Shown here piece by piece: positions 26,421-35,198 of a stretch of 64,000 nt of DNA (positions are counted from its first letter, which is position 1; every line of letters begins with the position of its first letter). The position numbers and the translations under genes are program-made. The stretch is from Fibrella arboris. GTDB lineage: Bacteria > Bacteroidota > Bacteroidia > Cytophagales > Spirosomataceae. The stretch is from assembly GCF_041321095.1 (NCBI RefSeq), contig NZ_JBGGWE010000021.1, forward strand, positions 28,496 through 92,495, written 5' to 3'. The notes under the pieces are model-generated. The model saw only the letters and a list, made by a program, of their open reading frames with translations, ran no database searches and was not told the DNA's origin.

Positions 26421-29400
26421 ATGCTCCGAGCTATACAACTAGCCCGTCGAACCTCTATATGTCTACTGCTGAGCGGTGGACTATCAGCCGCCTTCGGGCA
26501 AACAACGTACTATGTTGCCAGTTCAGGCAACGACAGCAACACAGGCCGATCAGCCGATTCGCCATTCCAGACGCTGGCAAAGATCAACACATTGACTTTA
26601 CAGGCTGGCGACCAGATACTCCTAAAACGGAATGACACATTCCGGGGTACGTTGCAGATCCAGCAATCAGGCACATCGGCACAGCCTATCGTGATTGATG
26701 CCTATGGTTCAGGGAACAAGCCGCTTATATCGGGATCGCTGCCTGTAACGAATTGGACTAACCTGGGCGGAAACGTCTGGCAGGCCAGTTGCCCTTCCTG
26801 CGGGGATCGTGTTACAGGGGTGTACCGTGATAATTCATCATTGCCACTAGGCCGCTACCCAAACATGGATGCTTCGAACAAGGGATACCTCACTGTTCAG
26901 TCGCACTCGGGCAAGATACAGCTGACCGGCCAACAGCCCTTTTCAACCAACTGGGTAGGTGGTGAAGTAGTCTACCGGCCAGTTCAGTGGATTTTAAATC
27001 GAGCCAAGATCACCGGTATGAACGGGAATGTCTTGAATCTGGCTAGTTCGGGTACGTATGATATAACCGATGGCTGGGGGTACTTCATTCAGAATCACCC
27101 AGCTACGCTGGATCAGACCGGCGAATGGTATTACGATCCGTCTACTAAATCGATTCGCTTATTCGATAGCCAGAGTAACCCGAACAACCAGACGCTGAGC
27201 GCTACTGTGTACAATGAAGCGATCAACCTAAGCAACGTATCTTACGTGACTGTGCGTAACCTACAGGTATCTCAGGCATTGGTCACCAACCTGTCGATCT
27301 ATAATGGTGCTAACCTGTCTGTCACCGGAAATGATATCACACAGGCTGGCGAAGACGGAGTTGTTATCAGGGGCGATGGACACCATGTATCACTGGAAAA
27401 CAACCTGATTCAGGATATCAATAACAATGGCGTTGACATATCGGCGTATCAGGCCATTACATTCCGTGGTAATACCGTACGTAACATTGGTTTACTACCG
27501 GGCCGGGGACGGAGCGGCGATGGGACGTATGTAGGCTTCATGTCGGCCAGCAAGGGTGGCACCGTGATTGAGAATAACGTACTGGATAACATTGGTTATA
27601 ATGCGCTCAATTTTGCCAGTAGCACCACTATCCAGCGTAACCAGATCAGTAACTTTTGCGTCACGAAAAGCGACGGTAGCGGCCTGTACATCTGGAACGG
27701 CAATCAACAGCCGATGGGCGATATTCGCATTTTGTCGAATGTCGTTTATAATGGTATCGGGGCATCAGATGGCAGCCCGGGGGGGGCTTATTCCGGGGCC
27801 AATGGCATTTATCTGGACGATTGCACCACTAACATTGAAGTAGCAGGTAATTCGGTGTACAACTGCAAAGGCCTTGGTTTTTATCTACACGGTTCGTCGA
27901 ATATTACGTTAACGGGCAATACGTCTTTCAATAATGGCGAAGGGCAGCTGGCCGTAACCACGGCCGGCGGTTGTCAGCCCCGTAACAATATAATTCAGAA
28001 CAACGTATTCGTCAGCAGACTGGCCAGCCAGTTTAATGTAAAGTACGAATCAGCGCAAAATGATCTGGCAAGTTTCGGTCAGATGGACAATAACGTATAC
28101 TCACGTCCTTTTGAAGATACGTACACGATCCGGGCAGTATATAACAGTACAACGGGTGCTGATCTGTCGCTTGTAGACTGGAGAAGCCGGTATGGTAAAG
28201 ACTTAAGCACTATTAAAAGTCCTATTACCTATTCGTCGGGTAGCCCGGACGACATGATCAAGTTTGTGGGCAACCCAACAGGTAGTCCTATACAGGTATC
28301 GTTGTCAGGTACGTATCGGGATGCCCGAAACAATCCCTATTCAGATCAGGTAACGGTGGGCGCCTTCTCATCGATCGTTTTATACAAGGAAATTGTTGTC
28401 GCGCCGGTTACATTACGGACTCCCGAGAATCCAGCGAATACAGCGGCCGGGCTCAACTATAGTTATTATGAAGGAAGCTGGAACGCACTGCCTGATTTTG
28501 GGGCGCTTACTGCTACCAAAACAGGAACGAGTAACCAGGCTGATATCTCGTTACGCTCACGTGATGATAACTACGGCATTCGATTTACGGGCTATATCAG
28601 CGTACCCACCGATGGGGTATATACGTTCTACACCAATTCAGACGACGGCAGTAAGCTGCTGATTGGTACGACTGAAGTAGTAAACAACGATGGTAGCCAT
28701 GCCGAACAGGAACGGTCTGGTACGATTGGGCTGAAAGCAGGGGTACACGCGCTTAGTATCCTTTATTATCAGGGCGGCGGCGGCCAGGCGCTGGCGGTAA
28801 GCTACAGTGGGCCAGGTATCGGTAAACAGACTATCCCAGCCTCCGCGCTGGTTCGTGTGGCTACCAGTACACCAGCGCCACCCCCAGTTACGCTGCGCGA
28901 TCCTGAAAATCCGGCCAATGCAGTCACGGGGCTCGACTATGGCTATTATGAAGGCGGTTGGGGCAACCTGCCCAACTTTGCCTCACTCACCCCCGTGAAA
29001 ATGGGTAACACCAGTCTGCCTGATCTGGCCTTACGTTCCCGCAGCGACAATTACGGGCTAAACTTCACGGGCTACATCAGCGTACCCACCGATGGGGTGT
29101 ACACGTTCTACACTAATTCAGACGACGGCAGCAAGCTGCTGATTGGCACAACTGAAGTGGTGAACAATGACGGTGGCCATGCCGAGCAGGAGCGCTCGGG
29201 CACCATTGGGTTGAAAGCAGGGGTGCACGCCATCAGTATTCCTTACTTCCAGGGGGGCGGCGGCCAGACACTGACGGTGAGCTACAGTGGGCCAGGTATC
29301 GGTAAACAGACCATTCCGGCATCAGCCTATCGGCGGATAGCGACCAGTACGCCAACGACCCCGCCACCGGTCGCGGGTACGCTGCGCGATCCTGAAAATC

Positions 29401-30593
29401 CGGCCAATGCAGTCACGGGGCTCGACTATGGCTATTATGAAGGCGGTTGGGGCAACCTGCCCAACTTTGCCTCACTCACCCCCGTGAAAATGGGTAACAC
29501 CAGTCTGCCTGATCTGGCCTTACGTTCCCGCAGCGACAATTACGGGCTAAACTTCACGGGCTACATCAGCGTACCCACCGATGGGGTGTACACGTTCTAC
29601 ACTAATTCAGACGACGGCAGCAAGCTGCTGATTGGCACAACTGAAGTGGTGAACAATGACGGTGGCCATGCCGAGCAGGAGCGCTCGGGCACCATTGGGT
29701 TGAAAGCAGGGGTGCACGCCATCAGTATTCCTTACTTCCAGGGGGGCGGCGGCCAGACACTGACGGTGAGCTACAGTGGGCCAGGTATCGGTAAACAGAC
29801 CATTCCGGCATCAGCCTATCGAAGAGTAAACGTTGTGGTGGTTGGCGATGGCACCGGCTTGAAGGGCGACTACTTTAACAACGCCAATCTGGCTGCTCCG
29901 GTAGTATTGACCCGTACCGATGCTACGGTAAACTTCGACTGGGGTAATGGATCGCCCGCGTCGACGATAAATACAGACTATTTTTCGGTCAGATGGACAG
30001 GACAAGTAAAAGCGCCAGTTACCGGCAATTATACGTTCAGTACCACCACAGATGATGGGGTGCGCCTATGGGTCAACGGAAAGCTGGTCGTTGACGATTG
30101 GAATGGCCATGCAACAACAACGAACAATGGCCCCTCTATAGCCCTTGTAGCTGGTCAGCGGTACGATATTCGTATGGAATATTTCGATAATATCATTGGG
30201 GCTGTGGCCCGGCTGCAATGGGCTTACCCGGGTCAGGGGCAGCAGATCATTCCACAGCCATTCCTCTATCCGGCATCAGGCTCTGCCCGCACGGCAGTCT
30301 ATACTGACAACGCACTGGCGGCCAGTGATTTCACACCCGATCAGGCAGTGAGAGTGTATCCTGTTCCTGCACGTGAAGAGATCCAGGTACGTTACTATGC
30401 GGAAGCTGCCGGCGAAATAACGCTTCAACTAACCAGTGTAGGGGCTTATCCGGTGATGCAAAAGAACACAGCGGTACTACAGGGTGAAAACATCATCCGT
30501 ATCCCGGTACTGGAATACACGCGGGGTATGTATATTCTTAGCGTCATACAAGGCACACAGCGAGTCACTAAAAAGGTGTTATTGGCTGATTAA
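26421..30593 (+). CDS. Giant secreted beta-helix protein with four PA14 domains and type IX sorting domain
   Basis: About 1390 residues from the ATG at 26421, which gives a clean signal peptide (MLRAIQLARRTSICLLLSGG, then LSAAFGQ). The frame is open upstream only through a TTG. Residues about 25-610 are a beta-helix paralogous to the protein at 22347 (TTYYVASSGNDSNTGRSADS). Then come PA14 modules with VPTDGVYTFYTNSDDGSKLL at about 28600-28660, 29080-29140 and 29570-29630, and a fourth, divergent one from about 29850 (TGNYTFSTTTDDGVRLWVNG). The last 80 residues (AVRVYPVPAREEIQVRYY to the C-terminus VTKKVLLAD) match a type IX secretion C-terminal domain. Surface attachment and glycan binding are expected. 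PA14 copies two and three are encoded by identical DNA. Confidence 0.9.
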   Translation: MLRAIQLARRTSICLLLSGGLSAAFGQTTYYVASSGNDSNTGRSADSPFQTLAKINTLTLQAGDQILLKRNDTFRGTLQIQQSGTSAQPIVIDAYGSGNKPLISGSLPVTNWTNLGGNVWQASCPSCGDRVTGVYRDNSSLPLGRYPNMDASNKGYLTVQSHSGKIQLTGQQPFSTNWVGGEVVYRPVQWILNRAKITGMNGNVLNLASSGTYDITDGWGYFIQNHPATLDQTGEWYYDPSTKSIRLFDSQSNPNNQTLSATVYNEAINLSNVSYVTVRNLQVSQALVTNLSIYNGANLSVTGNDITQAGEDGVVIRGDGHHVSLENNLIQDINNNGVDISAYQAITFRGNTVRNIGLLPGRGRSGDGTYVGFMSASKGGTVIENNVLDNIGYNALNFASSTTIQRNQISNFCVTKSDGSGLYIWNGNQQPMGDIRILSNVVYNGIGASDGSPGGAYSGANGIYLDDCTTNIEVAGNSVYNCKGLGFYLHGSSNITLTGNTSFNNGEGQLAVTTAGGCQPRNNIIQNNVFVSRLASQFNVKYESAQNDLASFGQMDNNVYSRPFEDTYTIRAVYNSTTGADLSLVDWRSRYGKDLSTIKSPITYSSGSPDDMIKFVGNPTGSPIQVSLSGTYRDARNNPYSDQVTVGAFSSIVLYKEIVVAPVTLRTPENPANTAAGLNYSYYEGSWNALPDFGALTATKTGTSNQADISLRSRDDNYGIRFTGYISVPTDGVYTFYTNSDDGSKLLIGTTEVVNNDGSHAEQERSGTIGLKAGVHALSILYYQGGGGQALAVSYSGPGIGKQTIPASALVRVATSTPAPPPVTLRDPENPANAVTGLDYGYYEGGWGNLPNFASLTPVKMGNTSLPDLALRSRSDNYGLNFTGYISVPTDGVYTFYTNSDDGSKLLIGTTEVVNNDGGHAEQERSGTIGLKAGVHAISIPYFQGGGGQTLTVSYSGPGIGKQTIPASAYRRIATSTPTTPPPVAGTLRDPENPANAVTGLDYGYYEGGWGNLPNFASLTPVKMGNTSLPDLALRSRSDNYGLNFTGYISVPTDGVYTFYTNSDDGSKLLIGTTEVVNNDGGHAEQERSGTIGLKAGVHAISIPYFQGGGGQTLTVSYSGPGIGKQTIPASAYRRVNVVVVGDGTGLKGDYFNNANLAAPVVLTRTDATVNFDWGNGSPASTINTDYFSVRWTGQVKAPVTGNYTFSTTTDDGVRLWVNGKLVVDDWNGHATTTNNGPSIALVAGQRYDIRMEYFDNIIGAVARLQWAYPGQGQQIIPQPFLYPASGSARTAVYTDNALAASDFTPDQAVRVYPVPAREEIQVRYYAEAAGEITLQLTSVGAYPVMQKNTAVLQGENIIRIPVLEYTRGMYILSVIQGTQRVTKKVLLAD
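28890..29332 (+). repeat. Direct repeat copy 1 (443 bp, PA14 module)
   Basis: This 443-bp stretch begins ACGCTGCGCGATCC and ends ATCAGCCTATCG. It recurs at 29379-29821 (offset 489 bp) with no difference that I could find. It lies in frame and encodes one PA14 domain. The 46 bp between copies encode a Thr/Pro linker. Confidence 0.9.
29379..29821 (+). repeat. Direct repeat copy 2 (443 bp, PA14 module)
   Basis: Second copy of the repeat at 28890-29332. The first PA14 module at about 28400-28850 is only partly similar, so the duplication of the middle module is recent or the copies are kept alike by gene conversion. Confidence 0.9.
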
Positions 30594-30630
30594 GTGACAG
30601 CGTCTCTCGTAACCACATGTCAACGAGTCG

Positions 30631-30666
30631 AAAGCCGGTACCAGCGAAAGCGGGTACCGGCTTTTT
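30631..30666 (+). terminator. Rho-independent terminator of the PA14 beta-helix gene
   Basis: A 12-bp perfect stem, AAAGCCGGTACC (30631-30642) with GGTACCGGCTTT (30653-30664), closes a 10-nt loop and runs into a short T-tract. It lies 38 bp after the stop of the large secreted protein. Confidence 0.85.
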
Positions 30667-30795
30667 AGTGCGCAACGTACCTGACCTGTCAGTAAAATGG
30701 GCCGACAGGATTTAATGTGGGCTAGCCTTTAAGCTAGATAATGTTGGGGTCGCCTTCGTCGTTTTATTCATTGACGTTTACCCATACGCTCACTG

Positions 30796-31803
30796 ATGAA
30801 CAACATACTGTCTATGACCACAGCGCTCTTTGGCGCTCTAGTAGCGGGCACTGCACTTGCCCAATCTCCCGGTGCTACTTCACCGTCATTCATTTGTAAG
30901 TATACCGGCGGCCAGACCCCCACAACAACCTGCACCTATAGCGGTCAGTCGACTAGTTCGCATGCTACCCGGGTAATCGACCGGATACTGAAGCCTATTG
31001 GGCTTATGCAGAATTTTAAAGTGATGGAATGCCCCGAAACCCGCAACTGTTTTGCTGCTGTGATGAACGGACAGCGATTCATTATTTATGACGGAGCGTT
31101 CATGCAACAACTTGAAGAGGCGACCGAAACCGACTGGTCGGCTACAAGTATCATGGCGCATGAAATCGGGCATCATCTACAGGGACATACCCTGGCAGCC
31201 GGCGGAAGTTCGCATCAAAAAGAACTGGAAGCAGATCGTTTTTCCGGCTTTGTGTTGCATCAGCTTGGCGCTACGCTCGACGAGTCGACGGTGGCCATTC
31301 GGGCGCTGGTCGGGGTGGCGTCATCGGCGTCGCACCCCGGTAAAGCGGCACGTCTTGAGGCCATTCGGAAAGGATGGACAGAAGCCGATGCCATCTATCC
31401 GCGAACAAAGTCTGTAACGCCCAGCTCTCCGGCTCCATCAGGGATGGCCGCCAATAAATCAACAGCCACCCCCAGGGTTGAAAAAGATGTTACAGCTGCG
31501 CCAGACGGTATTGTGCCCGTTATAGCTACCCAGGTGTATGCCAATGGCCGGGTAAGGTATAAAGGGGGTATATTAATGAACATGCGAACGGGCAATGGCA
31601 CCTATTACTATCCGAATGGCGACCGGTACGTTGGTCAGTTTGCTTACGATCAGCCCCATGGAAAAGGCACGTATTATTTTGCCGATGGCGACACCTTTAT
31701 TGGTACCTTCCGAAATGGCAAACGCACCGGTCCGGGTACGTTGTTCAACGCAGCAGGAGAAGTGGAGGAGGAAGGGAACTATGTAAACGATGTGCTGCGA
31801 TAA
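30796..31803 (+). CDS. Secreted M48-like zinc metallopeptidase with C-terminal MORN repeats
   Basis: 335 residues with a signal peptide ending TALAQ (about 23). The peptidase part has IMAHEIGHHLQGHT at about 119-132 with the HExxH zinc motif, and KELEADRFSGFVLHQLGA at about 143-160 providing the third Glu ligand. This matches the M48/M78 gluzincin arrangement but without TM helices. After a Ser/Thr/Pro linker, residues about 255-330 hold three or four MORN-type repeats (GNGTYYYPNGDRYVGQF, HGKGTYYFADGDTFIGTF, GPGTLFNAAGEVEEEGNY). MORN repeats usually bind lipids or proteins. A periplasmic protease held at a membrane is a reasonable inference. It converges with rocD. Confidence 0.85.
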   Translation: MNNILSMTTALFGALVAGTALAQSPGATSPSFICKYTGGQTPTTTCTYSGQSTSSHATRVIDRILKPIGLMQNFKVMECPETRNCFAAVMNGQRFIIYDGAFMQQLEEATETDWSATSIMAHEIGHHLQGHTLAAGGSSHQKELEADRFSGFVLHQLGATLDESTVAIRALVGVASSASHPGKAARLEAIRKGWTEADAIYPRTKSVTPSSPAPSGMAANKSTATPRVEKDVTAAPDGIVPVIATQVYANGRVRYKGGILMNMRTGNGTYYYPNGDRYVGQFAYDQPHGKGTYYFADGDTFIGTFRNGKRTGPGTLFNAAGEVEEEGNYVNDVLR

Positions 31804-31810
31804 ACTTTTA

Positions 31811-31866
31811 CGGAGCCGTGGCACTGCTGTAACACAAGGCGTATGCCCGGCAGCGCCACGACTCCG
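31811..31866. repeat. Intergenic palindrome with GCAGCGC core
   Basis: Arms 31811-31829 (CGGAGCCGTGGCACTGCTG) and 31848-31866 (CGGCAGCGCCACGACTCCG) pair with about 3 mismatches in 19. It lies between the convergent metallopeptidase and rocD genes and could fold as a bidirectional hairpin, but it lacks a T-tract. The inner arm carries the GCAGCGC seen in the elements at 39-64 kb. Confidence 0.6.
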
Positions 31867-31879
31867 TCTGGGTTATTCG

Positions 31880-33127
31880 TTAAAATGCCCTCACCGTCTC
31901 TTCGATAATGTCGCAGGCCTCGTTCATCTGGGCTTCTGTGATAACCAAAGGGGGCGCAAAGCGAATTTTGTCGCCATGAGTGGGTTTGCAAAGAAGACCA
32001 TTGTCGCGCAGTTGCAGGCACAATGCCCAGGCGGTATCTCCACCATAGTCGGGACGTTCCTGAATAACAATCGCATTAAGCAGGCCTTTACCCCGAACCA
32101 GCTGAACCAACTCATTGGTAGCGGCCAGCGCGTTCATACGGTCACGAAACAGACGCCCCATGGCTTCGGCATTGTCAGCTAATCGCTCATCCTGCACCAC
32201 ATCGAGAGCAGCCATAGCGACGGCACAACCCAGCGGATTTCCGCCAAATGTGCTGCCATGCTCGCCAGGTCGGATCGTCAGCATGATCTCGTCGGAGGCC
32301 AATACGGCCGAAACAGGCATCACTCCACCAGAAAGCGCTTTGCCCAGCACTAGCATATCTGGTTTTACCCCTTCATGATCACAGGCAATGCGGCGGCCCG
32401 TACGGCCAATACCCGTTTGTACCTCGTCGGCAATGAACAACACATTGTAGTTGGTGCAGAGCGCCCGTACCCCACGCAGATAACCTTCATCGGGCACCAG
32501 CACGCCTGCCTCGCCCTGGATAGGCTCCACCATAAACCCGGCAATGTTGGGGTCAGCGGCAAAGGCTTCTTCCAGGGCAGTCAGGTCATTGTAGGGGACA
32601 AGGACGTACCCAGGCAAAAGAGGTCCGTAGTCGTTTGTGCTGCTGGGGTCGGTCGACGATGAGATAGCCGCTAAGGTTCGTCCCCAGAAATTACCTGCTG
32701 CAAAAACCGTCTTGGCTTGATCTTGGGCAATGCCTTTTACCTTATACGCCCATTTGCGGGTGAGTTTCAGGGCGGTCTCCCCGGCTTCAACCCCCGAGTT
32801 CATCATCAAAACTTTATCGAACCCGAAATAGTCACACAGGTATTTTTCGCAGCGGCCAAGCTGATCGTTGTGAAACGCACGTGACGTCAGCGTCAGGCGT
32901 TGCGCCTGCTGAGTAAGCGCCTGAATGATGCGAGGGTGACAATGGCCCTGGCTGACGGCGCTATAGGCTGATAGAAAATCAAAATACCGACGCTCATCCA
33001 GATCCCAGACAAAAACCCCTTCACCCCGCGCCAGGACAACGGGGAGCGGATGATAATTGTGCGCCCCGTATTGTTCTTCTAAAGCAATGGCCTGTTGACT
33101 CGGCGTGGTAGCTGTTGTAGTGATCAT
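31880..33127 (-). CDS. rocD: Ornithine--oxo-acid aminotransferase
   Basis: 415 residues, full length for class III PLP aminotransferases. The opening ALEEQYGAHNYHPLPVVLAR and the segment DLDERRYFDFLSAYSAVSQG are characteristic of ornithine aminotransferase. The substrate/PLP region VLMMNSGVEAGETALKLTRK lies at about 108-127. Asp in LFIADEVQTGIGRTG and Lys in LVLGKALSGGVMPVSAV bind PLP. It converts ornithine and 2-oxoglutarate to glutamate-5-semialdehyde and glutamate in the cytoplasm, linking arginine breakdown to proline synthesis. It stands alone and diverges from the small gene at 33239. Confidence 0.93.
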   Translation of the reverse strand: MITTTATTPSQQAIALEEQYGAHNYHPLPVVLARGEGVFVWDLDERRYFDFLSAYSAVSQGHCHPRIIQALTQQAQRLTLTSRAFHNDQLGRCEKYLCDYFGFDKVLMMNSGVEAGETALKLTRKWAYKVKGIAQDQAKTVFAAGNFWGRTLAAISSSTDPSSTNDYGPLLPGYVLVPYNDLTALEEAFAADPNIAGFMVEPIQGEAGVLVPDEGYLRGVRALCTNYNVLFIADEVQTGIGRTGRRIACDHEGVKPDMLVLGKALSGGVMPVSAVLASDEIMLTIRPGEHGSTFGGNPLGCAVAMAALDVVQDERLADNAEAMGRLFRDRMNALAATNELVQLVRGKGLLNAIVIQERPDYGGDTAWALCLQLRDNGLLCKPTHGDKIRFAPPLVITEAQMNEACDIIEETVRAF

Positions 33128-33238
33128 CAGTATTTTTAACCTCTTTTTAAGATCGGTATAGGGCTATACGTCAAAACTATTGACGCAAACAGGTGGTTGC
33201 TCTTTATAATCTACCGTAAATATAAGGTACTGAGTGCC

Positions 33239-33409
33239 ATGACTGAAGATCAACTGAAGAAGCGCAAACTACCGGGGCTGGCCGACGACGACTATTATTT
33301 TACCAAGGAAGGGTTTGTGGTCTTTACAGCCAGTTATCACTTAAAGCGTGGCTATTGCTGTAAAAGTGGTTGTCGCCACTGCCCATATGGGTACAGAAGA
33401 GAAAAATAA
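33239..33409 (+). CDS. Small Cys-rich DUF5522-type protein
   Basis: 56 residues from the ATG at 33239 (MTEDQLKKRKLPGLADDDYY); a longer upstream frame lacks support. The C-terminus GYCCKSGCRHCPYGYRREK has four cysteines and a His in a tight cluster, a probable metal site, and matches the DUF5522 family as I remember it. These proteins are small, conserved and of unknown function. The stop is followed directly by the rpmB promoter. Confidence 0.75.
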   Translation: MTEDQLKKRKLPGLADDDYYFTKEGFVVFTASYHLKRGYCCKSGCRHCPYGYRREK

Positions 33410-33441
33410 TTTGCACATTCACAGGGATTTCGCCAATTTTG
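33410..33441 (+). promoter_or_regulatory. Bacteroidota-type promoter of rpmB
   Basis: TTTG (33410-33413), 20 nt, then CAATTTTG (33434-33441), one mismatch from TAnnTTTG. Spacing and distance to the rpmB ATG (28 nt) fit the -33/-7 promoters of this phylum. Confidence 0.6.
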
Positions 33442-33469
33442 CACCCTCATACGGAAAACGAGTACAGTC

Positions 33470-33709
33470 ATGGCCAGAGTTTGTCAAATTACCGGAAAGC
33501 GGACGCAGGTTGGTAACAACGTATCGCACGCCAACAATAGAACGAAACGTAAATTCTTCCCGAACCTTCAAAAGAAGCGGTTCTTCGTTGAATCGACGGG
33601 CGAATGGATTACGTTGAAAGTTTCGACGTCGGCCATCAAGACGATCAATAAAAAAGGTCTGGAAGCGACCCTTCTCGATGCCTATAAGAAAGGCACTTTG
33701 TCGGTGTAG
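33470..33709 (+). CDS. rpmB: 50S ribosomal protein L28
   Basis: 79 residues beginning MARVCQITGKRTQVGNNVSH, the family signature, with the basic stretch NNRTKRKFFPNLQKKRFFVE and the end RLDAYKKG-like LLDAYKKGTLSV. Length is normal. L28 belongs to the large ribosomal subunit near the exit site. It is a single-gene unit: a good promoter lies upstream and a strong terminator 36 bp downstream. The usual partner rpmG is not adjacent. Confidence 0.97.
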   Translation: MARVCQITGKRTQVGNNVSHANNRTKRKFFPNLQKKRFFVESTGEWITLKVSTSAIKTINKKGLEATLLDAYKKGTLSV

Positions 33710-33745
33710 TCGACCGTTACACAAGCTGCGTGAACGTCCGTATTA

Positions 33746-33776
33746 GCCTCCTTCCCGAGCGGAAGGAGGCTTTTTT
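33746..33776 (+). terminator. Rho-independent terminator of rpmB
   Basis: A 10-bp perfect G/C-rich stem GCCTCCTTCC (33746-33755) with GGAAGGAGGC (33761-33770), a 5-nt loop and a T6 tail. The tail overlaps the stop codon of the convergent protease-like gene. Confidence 0.95.
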
Positions 33777-35037
33777 ATATCATTCGTTTGAGCGCGAAGT
33801 TGATAACAACCAACTGGCCTCCGCGCTGCACAACAAGGGTAACTTCTTTGCCTTCACCACGTTGAAGCGATTTGTGGATATCACTAATGCTCAATCCACT
33901 GGCGAGTTCATTGTTGACGAACAGCAGTTCATCCCCTTCGCGTAAACCGGCTACCTCGGCCGGTGAATCATCCATGATTTTCTCGACATAATACGTGCGA
34001 TATCGCTCGCCTTTGGCTTTAAGCTCAAGGCCGCTCATATCATGTTCAAATTGCTCGTGTAGTAGCCTGCGGACAGGCTTCAAGACAATATACTGCTCTG
34101 GGTAGTTGAAGGTGACGGTAAAACGGCGCAACAGTTCGCAGCCTACATTGCCCTGCCGATCTGCTGTATTGACCAGGCGCATACCGAACGATGAACTGTC
34201 TGGAAACGACGCAATCACGTTTTGTAATTCGTGGCGCCCTAATCGAAGGCCCTCAATGCGGCCCAAACTTCCGTTGATCACGCCGTTCAGTCCGCGCCCT
34301 AACTGCGCCCGCAGCAGTTTTTCGGGCCGGGGTAATGCGCAAACTGTTGACTGACCGTCCAGCATCAATGCATGACCAGCGCCCGTATCGAGTACGACAC
34401 GCAGGGGAACAGTACGTTCGCCAGAAAGCAACGCGGTTACATCCAGATAAGGTTTGGCATTTTGAATGACGATCGGATACCGATCGCCAAACCGGGGTTT
34501 GTATTTGTACTGTTTGGGTTGAGTGAGCGTGATTTCCCGGTTACGGAAGTCGATGCCCACAACAAAACTATTGAAGAGGTCATACCCGAAAATGCCGTGA
34601 ACGGGAATACCTACATATTCTGAGAGCCGCAATATATCCTCCTCCAGAATGACCAGGTTCTGGTGTGTAGCCTGCATGGCACCCATCGATAGATCGTTGT
34701 CAATGGCTATGATAGCCGCAAGACCGCTTCCTTCGCCCACACCCGTCAGCTTCATCTTACGGGTCAACTTCAGGGGCTGGTGTTTTAATGCCGAAGGGTC
34801 AGTAATAATGGTATTACTAACGCCGGTGTCGAGAATGAAGTTGAGCGTATCGGAATCATTGATCCGAAGCTTCACAACGATCAGGTTAGAATGGAGCTCG
34901 AAGGGAATACGCGTGGAGGTGCGGTTGCCCTTTAGAAAATAGCCGAATCGGTCTTTATCAGGCGTTTTTGGGCTATCGGATGCAAACGCCGACAGACTGC
35001 CGTAAAGCAACCCGACTAACAAGTACAGCGTTTTCAT
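33775..35037 (-). CDS. Secreted aspartyl (retropepsin-like) protease with PDZ domain
   Basis: 420 residues with a signal peptide (MKTLYLLVGLLYGSLSAFAS). Two DTG active-site motifs are visible, LNFILDTGVSNTIITD at about 68-83 and LRVVLDTGAGHALMLD at about 211-226, so both lobes of a two-domain pepsin-like enzyme, or two retropepsin repeats, are intact. The C-terminal 90 residues form a PDZ domain (MDDSPAEVAGLREGDELLFV, about 340-359) for peptide binding. The family is common in Bacteroidota and its substrates are unknown. It is probably periplasmic or exported. Confidence 0.85.
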   Translation of the reverse strand: MKTLYLLVGLLYGSLSAFASDSPKTPDKDRFGYFLKGNRTSTRIPFELHSNLIVVKLRINDSDTLNFILDTGVSNTIITDPSALKHQPLKLTRKMKLTGVGEGSGLAAIIAIDNDLSMGAMQATHQNLVILEEDILRLSEYVGIPVHGIFGYDLFNSFVVGIDFRNREITLTQPKQYKYKPRFGDRYPIVIQNAKPYLDVTALLSGERTVPLRVVLDTGAGHALMLDGQSTVCALPRPEKLLRAQLGRGLNGVINGSLGRIEGLRLGRHELQNVIASFPDSSSFGMRLVNTADRQGNVGCELLRRFTVTFNYPEQYIVLKPVRRLLHEQFEHDMSGLELKAKGERYRTYYVEKIMDDSPAEVAGLREGDELLFVNNELASGLSISDIHKSLQRGEGKEVTLVVQRGGQLVVINFALKRMI

Positions 35038-35123
35038 GATGTCTGATGGTTATACTAGAAAATTACTATAAAAACCCCATAAATCTATAAAAAGTTGAGA
35101 CTAAGGCGACTGATTTATAAAGG

Positions 35124-35156
35124 TTTCCAGCATTCGGCCTAAAACCCGTATTTTCG
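35124..35156 (+). promoter_or_regulatory. Possible promoter of tpiA
   Basis: TTTC (35124-35127), 21 nt, then TATTTTCG (35149-35156), each one mismatch from the TTTG/TAnnTTTG boxes, 43 bp before the tpiA ATG. Confidence 0.35.
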
Positions 35157-35198
35157 TCCGCTTTCTGAGCCTTAATTACTTACTAAGTTAAAAGACGC

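Noticed and set aside
28890..29821. Possible insertion sequence or transposon from the 443-bp identical repeats
   Set aside because: Both copies are in-frame parts of one secreted protein and encode a PA14 module; no transposase or terminal inverted repeats.
33120..33238. Promoter for the small DUF5522 gene or rocD
   Set aside because: No TTTG/TAnnTTTG pair with correct spacing was found; only partial boxes exist.
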